Of a DNA stretch of 17,067 bases, positions 1 to 7,042 are shown one piece after another. How positions within the stretch are numbered: position 1 is the first letter of the stretch; each line of letters starts with the position of its first letter. Position numbers and translations under genes: made by a program. The stretch is from Oligoflexia bacterium (GTDB lineage Bacteria > Bdellovibrionota > Bdellovibrionia > Bdellovibrionales > UBA1609), in NCBI GenBank assembly GCA_026914095.1, contig JAPPIY010000118.1, positions 1 to 17,067 of the forward strand, in the 5' to 3' direction. Below the pieces are notes generated by a model that was given only the letters and a program-made list of their open reading frames with translations, was not told the DNA's origin and made no database searches.

Positions 1-114
1 AATAAAATCAACTCTCTTAGACTTTAGAACTGATCAACGGACGAACTCAGGAAAAAAAGCATGACAAAAACAATTTTTTCTTTTAAGCTTCAAAAAAATA
101 ACAAAGGAGATGAT

Positions 115-657
115 ATGAAAACAAAATTTTTACTGCCAGTGGCGCTGTTTGCTTTAAGCTTTCAAACTTTTTCCGAGCCAACGAAAGATTTATCGGGATC
201 AACGGAAAATCTTTCCATTGAAACGGAAGAAAGATTCCCCTTGGTTTATGGAGAATCCAAAACTATTTCACAGGGCCGATACATTGGGGGGGGGGTAGCT
301 TCTATTTTCCTTGGCTGGGGAATTGGACACGCCGTTCAAGGCCGATACAGTGAAAGAGGCTGGATATTTACCGCGGGAGGAGCTTTAAGCGCAATAGGGG
401 TTATTGGACTTTTTTCTTCTCTGACTAAATCGGCTTTAGAAAACCCTGAAAATACCTCTCTTTCCGGAGCTGACTATGCCTTTATGGGAGCTTTGATTGT
501 TGGCGCCGGCATTAGAATCTGGGAAATGATAGACGCTTGGTTTCTTCCCTCCCACTACAAAATTGTAAAAGAGAGTTCTTTTCAAATAAAGCCTCTCGCC
601 TTTTATGATCCCAGCAACAAATTTCACTACGGCCTATCTCTCAATTACAAATTCTAA
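115..657 (+). CDS. Exported/envelope protein of unknown function with a poly-G tract
   Basis: This 180-aa protein is not one I can name. The start is the ATG at 115, preceded by a strong ribosome binding site (AAAGGAGAT, about 3 nt before the ATG). The in-frame ATG at 61 has no such site and would put 18 residues before the signal sequence. The N-terminus (MKTKFLLPVALFALSFQTFS) looks like a cleavable signal peptide. The middle has glycine-rich hydrophobic segments around a G-H-A-V-Q-G-R-Y patch and a following G-W, and a second hydrophobic segment before R-I-W-E-M-I-D-A-W. The C-terminus ends in LSLNYKF; a terminal phenylalanine is common in outer-membrane proteins but the chain is short for a barrel. 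Codons 58-61 contain ten consecutive G. It appears monocistronic, with a terminator directly after it. Envelope location is inferred; function is unknown. Confidence 0.75.
   Translation: MKTKFLLPVALFALSFQTFSEPTKDLSGSTENLSIETEERFPLVYGESKTISQGRYIGGGVASIFLGWGIGHAVQGRYSERGWIFTAGGALSAIGVIGLFSSLTKSALENPENTSLSGADYAFMGALIVGAGIRIWEMIDAWFLPSHYKIVKESSFQIKPLAFYDPSNKFHYGLSLNYKF
286..295 (+). repeat. G10 homopolymer inside the coding sequence
   Basis: Ten G in a row occur in an otherwise AT-rich gene, encoding three glycines and the first base of a GTA codon. Loss of one G would read GGG GGG GGG TAG, an immediate stop. Gain of one G moves to a frame that ends about 24 codons later. Such runs are known slippage sites in phase-variable surface genes; that this one varies is inferred. 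Confidence 0.85.
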
Positions 658-669
658 AAGTTAAGCCAA

Positions 670-704
670 AGGGATTCTTTGTTAAAAAGAATCCCTCTTT
701 TCCA
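670..704 (+). terminator. Rho-independent terminator after the envelope-protein gene
   Basis: An 11-bp perfect stem (AGGGATTCTTT with AAAGAATCCCT, loop GTTAA) lies 13 nt after the stop codon and is followed by CTTTTCC, a short T tract. The T tract is modest, so efficiency may be moderate. Confidence 0.75.
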
Positions 705-1043
705 GCTCTTCTCACTGACACAAAACTAGCCAACTAAAGAATTTAAAACAAGGGCTTAAATCCAAAGCCATTGAGGCGCTTTTTTATATTCCCATTTCAT
801 TTAAAAAAGCTTCTATTGATTCAAAAGTTTGAAGACAAAAGGCTTAAAACGAGTTCGGCCCCCGTTTGCACGAGGGCAGGCTTTGACCACAATGCGACCA
901 CAGGGCGCTTTGTGGCAAAACGCATGTCCGAGCTTTTAAGCCTTTTGTCTTCAAACTTTTGAATGAAAGAGTTTTTCAATTTATTAAAATCCTCTAAAAA
1001 ATCCGTTTTATTGTTCAATAGTTTAAGGCTTTTTCAGCGCCGA
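705..1043. other. Gene-free stretch between envelope gene and mnmE
   Basis: No credible gene is present. The stretch is dominated by palindromic element copy 1 (819-964) and its possible outer ends: a GAGGCGCT match at 773-780, and the repeat reaching the mnmE stop at 1028-1050. The open frames across the palindrome on both strands follow from its symmetry. Confidence 0.7.
819..964 (+). repeat. Palindromic element, copy 1
   Basis: Arms 819-849 and 934-964 are 31 nt and perfectly inverted (ATTCAAAAGTTTGAAGAC... against its complement). They enclose an 84-nt core with a smaller internal inverted repeat (CCACAA with TTGTGG near 887-915). From CTTTGA at 881 the core matches the reverse complement of the copy at 14224-14349 at roughly 41 of 51 positions, plus a shared GAGTTCGG. 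Copy 1 has about 22 extra nt (GC-rich, near 859-880). The arms of the two copies are recognisably related but clearly different. Strand is given for the orientation in which the core reads GAGTTCGG. It lies downstream of mnmE, in antisense orientation to it. Confidence 0.85.
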
Positions 1044-1050
1044 CTATTTT
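1028..1050 (-). repeat. 23-nt repeat at the mnmE stop (copy A)
   Basis: Read on the minus strand this contains AGTCGGCGCTGAAAAAGC preceded by AAAAT. It matches 14137-14159, downstream of gyrA, at 22 of 23 positions in the inverse window orientation. The TAG stop codon of mnmE lies inside the repeat. It stands 63 nt from the near arm of palindromic copy 1; the corresponding distance at copy 2 is 64 nt. Confidence 0.8.
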
Positions 1051-2456
1051 CCAATGCAAAATTGTTTGAAAATCTGATCCAACACTTTATCTTCAATCTG
1101 CTTTCCTAAAATCTCATAGAGAGCTAAAAGCCCCTGTCTTAGCTCCAAAGCCATAATATCTCTTTCTGATTTTATTTTCTCACAATTCCCTAAAGCCTCT
1201 TTCATTTTGCTTAAGGCTTTATAGTGCCGGCTGTTGCTGATTAAAAAGTCCTCGCTTTGCAAAGCCCCGCAAGCCAGTATGTCTTTTCTCAGTTCTGAAA
1301 TCCCCTCACCAGAAACCGCGCTTACAAGAAGAGTTTTTTCAGGGAGTTTTAAGTTTTTATATCGCTCTTTTAAGGCCTTTACCAGCTCTGTCTTATTAGA
1401 AAAAAGCTCTTTTCTCTGATTTTTTTTCAAAAAGCTTTTTTTAAAAGTAGAGCCTTTCATTTCCAACAAATCGCTTTTTGTAAAGACCAGCCATGTTTTT
1501 TCCGGCTCTTGAAAAAGCTCTTCTTCTAAATCCAGCCCAGCCGAATCCAAAAGCAAAAGACGGTAATCACATTCTTTAAAAATTTCCCGAGATTTTTCCT
1601 GTCCTTTCCTTTCTCCCTCACTCCGACTTTCCCGAAAGCCCGCGCAGTCTTTTAACAAAACATTCAGTCCTTGCGGGTTTAAAACCCGTCCTTCCACCAC
1701 ATCCCTTGTTGTCCCCTCCTCTCTGGAGATGATAGCCTTCTCCTCTCCCAAAAGAGCATTAAAAAGAGAGGACTTTCCCACATTGGCTCGGCCAAAAATT
1801 CCAAAAGTCAAGCCTTCTTGCAGTTTTTCAAAAGGTCTGTAGCGGGAAATTAACTCTTCCAGCTCTTTTTTCAAAACTTTAATTTTTTCTTGAATCTGGC
1901 CCTCCCCCAGTAAGCTCAAGCCCTCCAAAGAAAAATCAATATCCGCCTCTACATAGCTCAGTAAAAAAAGCCATTTTTTTTCTAACTCTAAAAATTTTTG
2001 AGACAGATTCCCCTTCAGCTGAAAAAGCGCTTGGCTCCGCGCCGGTGAACTCTCAGCTTCTATCAGCTGTCCAAGAGCCTCCACCTGAACCAAATCCATT
2101 TTTCCATTGGAAAAAGCTTGAAAAGAAAATTCTCCTTTTTCTGCCGGCCGGGCCCCTCTTTCCCATAAAGCTTTTAAAATCTCCGTGTAAATCTCTCCGC
2201 CATGACAAGAGATTTCCAAACTCTCCTCACCGGTAAAAGACCTTCCTTTTTCAAAATAAGTGATTAAAACCTGATCCAGCTCTTTCTTTTTATCCTTTAA
2301 TGTTCCAAAATAAACTCTGTGGCTCTCTGGCTTAACTGGCAAAAAAGGAGCCAACTGTTTTGTGATCTCAAGAGCTTTAGAGCCGCTTATTCTAAGAAGC
2401 GAAAGCGCTCCCTTCCCCTGGGGGGTGCAAAGAGCGGTTATGGTTCCGCCCTTCAT
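1044..2456 (-). CDS. mnmE: tRNA modification GTPase MnmE (TrmE)
   Basis: MnmE works with MnmG to install the 5-(carboxymethyl)aminomethyl group on wobble uridine of certain tRNAs. It uses a tetrahydrofolate-derived carbon and requires GTP hydrolysis. The 470-aa length is close to the usual 450-460. The N-terminal folate-binding domain covers about residues 1-120. A helical domain embeds the G domain, with P-loop GRANVGKSS (222-230), TTRD (249-252), DCAG (270-273, where DTAG is usual) and TKSD as the NKxD motif. The C-terminus is the invariant FCIGK with its catalytic cysteine. The ATG overlaps the jag stop as ATGA, implying coupled translation. It is the last gene of the leftward operon. Identification is secure; the DCAG and GRANVGKSS variations are conservative. 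Confidence 0.97.
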   Translation of the reverse strand: MKGGTITALCTPQGKGALSLLRISGSKALEITKQLAPFLPVKPESHRVYFGTLKDKKKELDQVLITYFEKGRSFTGEESLEISCHGGEIYTEILKALWERGARPAEKGEFSFQAFSNGKMDLVQVEALGQLIEAESSPARSQALFQLKGNLSQKFLELEKKWLFLLSYVEADIDFSLEGLSLLGEGQIQEKIKVLKKELEELISRYRPFEKLQEGLTFGIFGRANVGKSSLFNALLGEEKAIISREEGTTRDVVEGRVLNPQGLNVLLKDCAGFRESRSEGERKGQEKSREIFKECDYRLLLLDSAGLDLEEELFQEPEKTWLVFTKSDLLEMKGSTFKKSFLKKNQRKELFSNKTELVKALKERYKNLKLPEKTLLVSAVSGEGISELRKDILACGALQSEDFLISNSRHYKALSKMKEALGNCEKIKSERDIMALELRQGLLALYEILGKQIEDKVLDQIFKQFCIGK

Positions 2457-2953
2457 TCCTTATCGCTTCTAAAAGTGTCCGGTATCAGCTTTAAGCTTTT
2501 ATAAACTCCTGAGCCAAAAGACTGGCTTCTAACGCCGGTGTTTCCAGACACCTTTTCATGAATCAAGCGTCTTTGATAGGGAGAAAGCGCTTGCTTAAAA
2601 ACCACGGGCTTATTGCTGGCCAAAGCTTTATCTATCAGATGATCGGCCAAAGAGAGCAGTTTTTCCTCCTGCTCCTTCCAAAAACCATTGGAATCCAAAG
2701 AAATTTTTATTTTTTCTTTGGGAAAGTTTTTATACACAACCTGTAAAAGATAAGTTTGAAGAGCCAAAAGAAGTTTTCCTCTTTTTGTCTTTAAAAGACC
2801 CTCGTCTTCCCCAAAAATATCAACACTCAAATTTCCCTCTTTTTGCTCCACTTGAAAAGAGAGCAAAAGCTGTCCTCCCTCTAAGAGTTCTGACAAAACT
2901 TCAGTAACAAGCTCTTGGCAAGAGCTTTTTTTTCCGCCAAACAAATTCAACAT
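2453..2953 (-). CDS. jag: KH/R3H RNA-binding protein Jag (KhpB)
   Basis: This 166-aa cytoplasmic protein has the order seen in Jag/KhpB: a divergent KH-type domain around residues 45-100 (E-D-E-G-L-L-K-T-K-R-G-K-L-L-L-A-L-Q in place of the usual G-R-R-G-x-T-L-x-A-L-Q) and a C-terminal R3H domain (YQRRLIHEKV... then VRSQSFGSGVYKSLKLIP). The separate N-terminal Jag domain of Firmicutes proteins is absent. The ATG has AGGAGG 5 nt upstream, inside the end of yidC, and overlaps yidC by 7 nt. The yidC-jag-mnmE order is classic. The family binds RNA and in Gram-positives affects cell division and elongation; the role here is not known. Confidence 0.9.
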   Translation of the reverse strand: MLNLFGGKKSSCQELVTEVLSELLEGGQLLLSFQVEQKEGNLSVDIFGEDEGLLKTKRGKLLLALQTYLLQVVYKNFPKEKIKISLDSNGFWKEQEEKLLSLADHLIDKALASNKPVVFKQALSPYQRRLIHEKVSGNTGVRSQSFGSGVYKSLKLIPDTFRSDKE

Positions 2954-4593
2954 TTTTCCTCCTCTGACTTTTTAGATGGACTCAGTTTAACAAAAAAAAG
3001 CTGTTGCACCAATCCAAAAAGCCCGCTTACAAAAATATAAATCGTTAAACCGCTGGGAAGGTTTAACATAAAAACAGAAAAAACTAAAGGCATCATTTTT
3101 ATAAGGCGAGCCTGCTCTTTAGGCAAATTCATAGGTGTTAGGCTTTGTTGAGCAAATAAAACCAAGCCCCCTAAAATCGGAAAGACAAAATAAGGGTCTT
3201 TTAGGCTTAAATCCTTAATCCATAAAATAAAAGGAGATTGATAAAGCTCAATGCTTTCCCCTAAAACCCTGTAAAGAGCAAAAAAGACGGGAAGCTGGAT
3301 AAACATGGGCAAACAGCCCCCTAAAGGATTGGCTTTGCTCTTTTTCATTAAAGCCATCACCTCTTGATTCATTTTCTTAGGATCGGATTTGTAAGTCTCT
3401 CTGATTTTTTTCATTTCCGGCTGAAGTTTTTGCATGATTTTCATAGACTTATAAGACTTGATATTTATAGGCAACAAGGCCAATCTTATAACAAAGGTTA
3501 AAAGGATTATCGCCAAGCCCCAGTTATGACAGAGCGCATAAAGCTCCATCAAAAAAAGCAGAAGAGGCCTGGCCATCCAGCTAAAAAAGCCAAAATCCAG
3601 CCACTGTCTCAATCCTCCGCCCAAACCTTCAAGGCTCTTAAGCGCTTTTGGCCCTAGAAATATTGTATATTCCAGGTTTTGCTTTTTAGAGTGCAGAAAG
3701 TCATATTTTATAAAAACTTTGGCCCGGCGGTTTTCTTTACTCAGCTGAACCGAAGGAAGGAGAGAAGACTTATTGATAAAAGCCTTTCCAAAGTACTTTC
3801 CCCCCAAAGCAACTAACTCCGCATTTCTATATATGGGAATCTCCTGCTGAGTTTTTTCGCGCTGAGAAAAGCTTTCACAAAAGCCTTGCCGAAAGCTCTG
3901 GCAAGACAGAAGATCTTTTCCTAACAATCTCTTGCTTTCTTTTCCTTCATAGAGCAGAAAAGCTTTTAAAACATCCATTCCATAAATAAAAAACATCTTC
4001 AAAAATCCAGAGGATTTCTCTTGAGAAAGAGGGTGAGAAAAAGAAAGGCTCAGCCCATCAAACCCTTTTTCTTGAGAGGGAATCACCTCTGTTTGAACTT
4101 TTAAGGCAAAGTCCTTCTCCAGGATTTCAATTCTTTTTTTAATCCGGCCATGGGCTGAAGAAAAGAGGCCTATAAAATGATTTCCCCTCCTCTCAATATT
4201 AAAAGGAACTTCCTGATCAAAAAAAGCGGTTGAGAACAAAGCCGATTCTTCCGGGATAAATTGAACAGGCTCTTGTTTTCTATCAAAATAATTCTTGAGC
4301 TTTATTCTCTTTATTCCAAGCCCTCTGGAAGAAAACAAAATTTCCATTTTATCCCCTTTAAACCAAAACTCTTTTTCTGGGCGCTTTTTATCCGGTGGAA
4401 GAGGGTTTCGCGCTCTTTTTTCTAAAGGTTTCTCTGGCTCAAACTCTGTCTTTACAACAGATGGGCTGGCTTTTTTAAACCGCTCGGGATATTTTTTTTT
4501 CATGTAAAAATCCCAGCCCCACCAAGCAAGAAAAAGCAAGGCAAGAGCAAATAAAGTTTTTGAATCTAAAAAAGTTTCTTTTGGTTTTGACAT
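2947..4593 (-). CDS. yidC: Membrane protein insertase YidC
   Basis: YidC inserts and folds inner-membrane proteins, alone or with SecYEG. At 548 aa it is the long Gram-negative form. It has an N-terminal membrane anchor (about residues 12-30, then basic residues), a large periplasmic domain (about 60-330), and the conserved Oxa1-like core. In the core, NWGLAIILLTFVIRLALLP carries the conserved membrane arginine, followed by the charged cytoplasmic loop, LGGCLPMFIQLPVFFALYRVL, and further segments ending in a basic tail. The linker after the anchor is rich in Lys, Pro and Glu. It starts 6 nt after the yidD stop with little Shine-Dalgarno sequence of its own, so translation is probably coupled. 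Confidence 0.97.
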   Translation of the reverse strand: MSKPKETFLDSKTLFALALLFLAWWGWDFYMKKKYPERFKKASPSVVKTEFEPEKPLEKRARNPLPPDKKRPEKEFWFKGDKMEILFSSRGLGIKRIKLKNYFDRKQEPVQFIPEESALFSTAFFDQEVPFNIERRGNHFIGLFSSAHGRIKKRIEILEKDFALKVQTEVIPSQEKGFDGLSLSFSHPLSQEKSSGFLKMFFIYGMDVLKAFLLYEGKESKRLLGKDLLSCQSFRQGFCESFSQREKTQQEIPIYRNAELVALGGKYFGKAFINKSSLLPSVQLSKENRRAKVFIKYDFLHSKKQNLEYTIFLGPKALKSLEGLGGGLRQWLDFGFFSWMARPLLLFLMELYALCHNWGLAIILLTFVIRLALLPINIKSYKSMKIMQKLQPEMKKIRETYKSDPKKMNQEVMALMKKSKANPLGGCLPMFIQLPVFFALYRVLGESIELYQSPFILWIKDLSLKDPYFVFPILGGLVLFAQQSLTPMNLPKEQARLIKMMPLVFSVFMLNLPSGLTIYIFVSGLFGLVQQLFFVKLSPSKKSEEEKC

Positions 4594-4599
4594 GGCTTA

Positions 4600-4887
4600 T
4601 TAAACGAAATTTTTAATTTCCGGCTCTTCTCGCAGTTTAGGCCCAAAAGGATGGCAGCTAAAAAGCCTTTTAAGCAAGAAACGGCTGGCTTTAAAAAAAG
4701 GATAATTCTTATAAACCAGCAAACCATAATCGCTACAAGAAGGATAAAAGCGACAGGATCCCCCCATCATCAAGCTGGCGGAAAAAAAAGCTCTATAAAA
4801 AGAAATAAAAAAACAAAAAAGCGGAACAGGGACTCGCTTAAGCCCCTTTACCCAAGCTTTCCAAAAATGCCTTAAAAACACTGTCAA
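4600..4887 (-). CDS. yidD: Membrane protein insertion efficiency factor YidD
   Basis: This 95-aa protein has the YidD signature: CRFYPSCSDYGLLVYKNYP with the paired cysteines, then RLFSCHPFGPK. YidD is a small membrane-associated helper that improves insertion by YidC/Sec. The start is probably TTG at 4887, about 8 nt after AGGAG. GTG at 4881 is possible. No ATG lies close enough. The first 50 nt overlap the end of rnpA in another frame, an arrangement common for rnpA-yidD. The C-terminus is short and charged (LREEPEIKNFV). The signature makes identification secure; the start is less certain. Confidence 0.93.
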   Translation of the reverse strand: MTVFLRHFWKAWVKGLKRVPVPLFCFFISFYRAFFSASLMMGGSCRFYPSCSDYGLLVYKNYPFFKASRFLLKRLFSCHPFGPKLREEPEIKNFV

Positions 4888-5197
4888 AGTCCTTTCTCCT
4901 CATATTTTTATAGAAGCTTTTATCTCTTCTTAAAAAAACAACAAATATCTTGCCTCTAAACGCGCTTTTCCTTAAAGCCTCTCTTCCCCATCTTTTAAAA
5001 CGGTTTCTTAAAACCGATTGAGCCACATAACTTTTAGGCAGGCTCCAAGCCAAACTTATCCTTTTGCCTTTCTCCTCACACAAAAAAAAGACCTTCAGCC
5101 ATTGATAAGAAAAGACCTGAGCTTTCCGCTTTAAAAAATTAAAATCTTTTTTTCCGCTTAAAGCAGACAGCGCTTTATTTTTTTCCAACAGAGACAA
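4838..5197 (-). CDS. rnpA: Ribonuclease P protein component
   Basis: RnpA binds the RNase P RNA and helps remove 5' leaders from tRNA precursors. The 119-aa sequence is basic and carries the RNR signature [16 protein letters not shown] in the middle, preceded by the expected strand region (LKVFFL... [15 protein letters not shown]). The only starts are TTG at 5197 or TTG at 5188, both inside the end of rpmH, so rnpA overlaps rpmH by up to 23 nt. The C-terminus overlaps yidD. The family is poorly conserved in sequence; signature plus position between rpmH and yidD make the call firm. Confidence 0.93.
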   Translation of the reverse strand: MSLLEKNKALSALSGKKDFNFLKRKAQVFSYQWLKVFFLCEEKGKRISLAWSLPKSYVAQSVLRNRFKRWGREALRKSAFRGKIFVVFLRRDKSFYKNMRRKDFDSVFKAFLESLGKGA

Positions 5198-5324
5198 CCA
5201 AATTCTGTCTTTTTTTTCTTCTTCTGCGGGCCAAAAGATTTTTGCCTGCCTGCGTTAGGCTTCTTTTCCTAAAACCATGGCTCCTTTTTCTTTTTACATG
5301 GCTTGGCTGATAAGTTCTCTTCAT
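5175..5324 (-). CDS. rpmH: 50S ribosomal protein L34
   Basis: This 49-aa protein starts [20 protein letters not shown], the hallmark of bacterial L34, and is followed by a basic tail. L34 is a late-assembling protein of the large subunit. The ATG at 5324 has AGGA about 8 nt upstream. A longer in-frame start at 5357 would add residues foreign to the family and is rejected. The last 9 residues (NLVVSVGKK) go slightly beyond the usual end, where the gene overlaps rnpA. It is the first gene of the leftward operon and lies next to dnaA in opposite orientation, the typical origin arrangement. Confidence 0.96.
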   Translation of the reverse strand: MKRTYQPSHVKRKRSHGFRKRSLTQAGKNLLARRRRKKRQNLVVSVGKK

Positions 5325-5347
5325 AATTTTTCCTGTTTTGACGCATA

Positions 5348-5376
5348 ATGAAAGCAAATTTTTTTCTTCCCGTCAA
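5348..5376 (-). promoter_or_regulatory. Candidate promoter of the rpmH operon
   Basis: On the minus strand TTGACG (5371-5376) is followed after 17 nt by TTTCAT (5348-5353), with an overlapping CATTAT three nt further on. The -35 box is close to consensus and the -10 box is imperfect. It sits 24 nt upstream of the rpmH ATG. Confidence 0.55.
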
Positions 5377-5408
5377 GTCCTAAGCCATGTTAAGCCTTTA
5401 AATTCATA

Positions 5409-5427
5409 TAAAGATGCCCTATCTTTA
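5409..5427. promoter_or_regulatory. Small inverted repeat upstream of dnaA
   Basis: TAAAGAT-GCCCT-ATCTTTA is a perfect 7-bp inverted repeat with a 5-nt spacer. It lies 21 nt before the dnaA start and just after a TATAAA (5407-5412) that could be a -10 box. It could be an operator or a leader hairpin; no known consensus is recognised. Confidence 0.4.
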
Positions 5428-5448
5428 AACTGAAAAACAGGAGGTCTT

Positions 5449-6804
5449 TTGGAAACAAGAGAAAATAAGCTTTGGCTGAATTTTAAATCCCATTTTTTGC
5501 GAGAGCAAAAGGAATACAGCCTTTACAGACACTGGCTGGAGCCGGTTCAGATTTTAAAAATGGAAAAGAGCGGGCAAAAACTAAAATTAGTCCTTCAAGC
5601 TCCCTCAGAATTACACAAAAAATGGCTACAGGAAAATCTTTTAAAAAATTTCCATGGCTATATAGAGCATTTTTTTAGAAGCTCTTGTGAAATTTTCTTG
5701 GAGACAAGCCCTTGTTTGCCCTTTTCTCATCAAAAAAGAGGTTTTTTTGAAAAAAATCCAGTTTCATCCCCGGCTCCCCCGCTGAGTTTTTTTAATCCTT
5801 TATACAATTTTAAAAATTTTATTGTTGGCAAAAATAATGAGCTGGCTTATTCCGCGAGTTTAGCGGTCACAAAAAACAAAATAGCTGAAGACAACCTAAA
5901 TCCTTTGTTTATTTACAGCCCTTCTGGTTTAGGAAAAACGCATCTTTTAAACGCTATCGGGCAAGAGACACAGAAGAACTTTTCCCAAAAAAAAATTCTC
6001 TATCTGTCAGCAGAAAGGTTTTTAAATGAGTACATTTCAGCCCTCCAAAACAAAAAAATGAATTCTTTTAGAAAAAAGTTCCGAGAGGCCTGCCACCTGC
6101 TGCTTATTGACGATATCCAAATTATTGCCAGAGGAAAGGAAGTTCAAGAAGAGTTTTTTCACACTTTTAATGAGCTTTATGACCAAAAAATCCAAGTGGT
6201 CGCCTGTTCTGATCAAAGCCCCGAACAAATTCCTTTTTTGCAGGAAAGAATAAAAACCCGTTTGGAAGGGGGACTAATGGCGGATATTTCCTACCCAGAC
6301 GAAGAGACAAGAATGGCCATTTTAAAAGACAAACTGATTAAAAAGAATCTATATTTATCCAAAGAAAGCTTGCAGCTCATCGCTCAGTCCTGCAAAAAAT
6401 CTATTCGAGAAATAGAAGGCATTTTAAACAAAATTAAAATTATGACAGAGCTTCACGGAGGGCAGATTTCCTTTTCAGAAATAAAAAAAACACTCAAAAA
6501 CACCAAAAAAGAGCTTTCTGCTGAGGAAATTCAAAAAAGAGTCAGCCAGTCTTTTAATCTGTCTTTAGAAGAGTTAAAATCTCCCTCCAGAAAAAAGCAC
6601 ATTGTCCAGGCCCGCCAATCCGCTATGTATTTAACACGAAAGTATCTAAAAAAATCTTTAAAGGACATCAGCATAGCTTTTAGAAAAAAAGATCACACCA
6701 CTGTCTTAAACTCTATCAAAAAAGTGGAAAAGTTAAAGCTTGAAGACCCTGATTTTAAAAGGATTTTAGAATCTTTACAAAGAGATATCCACACGAATTA
6801 TTGA
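5449..6804 (+). CDS. dnaA: Chromosomal replication initiator DnaA
   Basis: DnaA binds oriC and, in its ATP form, opens the origin. All four domains are present in 451 aa: an N-terminal interaction domain (about 1-85), a short linker (86-118), the AAA+ domain, and the C-terminal DNA-binding domain. In the AAA+ domain the P-loop is SPSGLGKTH (157-165), Walker B is LLLIDDIQ (218-224), then EEFFHTFNELY. The DNA-binding signature runs from ARQSAMYLTRKYL to KKDHTTVL (388-420). The first P-loop glycine of the family's usual GGVGLGKTH is serine here; the GLGKT core is intact. The start is TTG at 5449, with AGGAGG 4 nt upstream; no ATG fits. It is divergent from rpmH. Confidence 0.97.
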   Translation: METRENKLWLNFKSHFLREQKEYSLYRHWLEPVQILKMEKSGQKLKLVLQAPSELHKKWLQENLLKNFHGYIEHFFRSSCEIFLETSPCLPFSHQKRGFFEKNPVSSPAPPLSFFNPLYNFKNFIVGKNNELAYSASLAVTKNKIAEDNLNPLFIYSPSGLGKTHLLNAIGQETQKNFSQKKILYLSAERFLNEYISALQNKKMNSFRKKFREACHLLLIDDIQIIARGKEVQEEFFHTFNELYDQKIQVVACSDQSPEQIPFLQERIKTRLEGGLMADISYPDEETRMAILKDKLIKKNLYLSKESLQLIAQSCKKSIREIEGILNKIKIMTELHGGQISFSEIKKTLKNTKKELSAEEIQKRVSQSFNLSLEELKSPSRKKHIVQARQSAMYLTRKYLKKSLKDISIAFRKKDHTTVLNSIKKVEKLKLEDPDFKRILESLQRDIHTNY

Positions 6805-7042
6805 ACTTTTTTATCAAAACAGGGGTTAAGCCAGTGGATAAATTAAGGACTGTTTTTTTACGCTTTGCGTTTTAAGGCTCTTTTTGTTATAGCTGTGAAT
6901 AAAAGGAGCTATTTATTAAAGCGGTTAAAAGGCTTTTCCATAAAAATCACAGCTTTAATATTACTTGTTTTTTATTTTTAAAAAGAATTTTATTTATTGC
7001 CTGTGGAGAAATGTTAAATTATTCTTTCTTAGGAGTTGAGCT
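6805..7042. other. oriC: Candidate chromosomal replication origin (oriC)
   Basis: This 238-nt gap between dnaA and dnaN lies by the strand switch of the flanking operons. DnaA-box-like nonamers are TGTGAATAA (6894-6902, complement TTATTCACA, fits TTWTNCACA), AGTGGATAA (6833-6841, one base off TTATCCACA) and TGTGGAGAA (7002-7010, one base off). A further near-match, ATATCCACA, ends dnaA (6785-6793). AGCTGTGA (6891-6898) and TCACAGCT (6947-6954) form an inverted repeat around AAAAGGCTTTT. A very AT-rich stretch, 6955-7000, could be the unwinding element. Only one box is a full match, so this rests on position plus weak boxes. Confidence 0.6.

Noticed and set aside
47..56. CGAACTCAGG shared with 15641-15650
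   Set aside because: A 10-nt match in a 17-kb window can occur by chance, and the flanks do not match.
61..114. Longer N-terminus for the envelope protein
   Set aside because: The strong ribosome binding site and the signal peptide both point to the ATG at 115.
771..1018. Open frames on both strands across palindrome copy 1
   Set aside because: They arise from the palindrome's symmetry, lack ribosome binding sites, and consist mainly of repeat sequence.
4651..4875. Plus-strand frame opposite yidD and rnpA
   Set aside because: It is low-complexity and Lys-rich, and it lies antisense to two well-identified genes.
5325..5357. Longer N-terminus for L34
   Set aside because: The family begins at MKRTYQP, and the ATG at 5324 has its own ribosome binding site.
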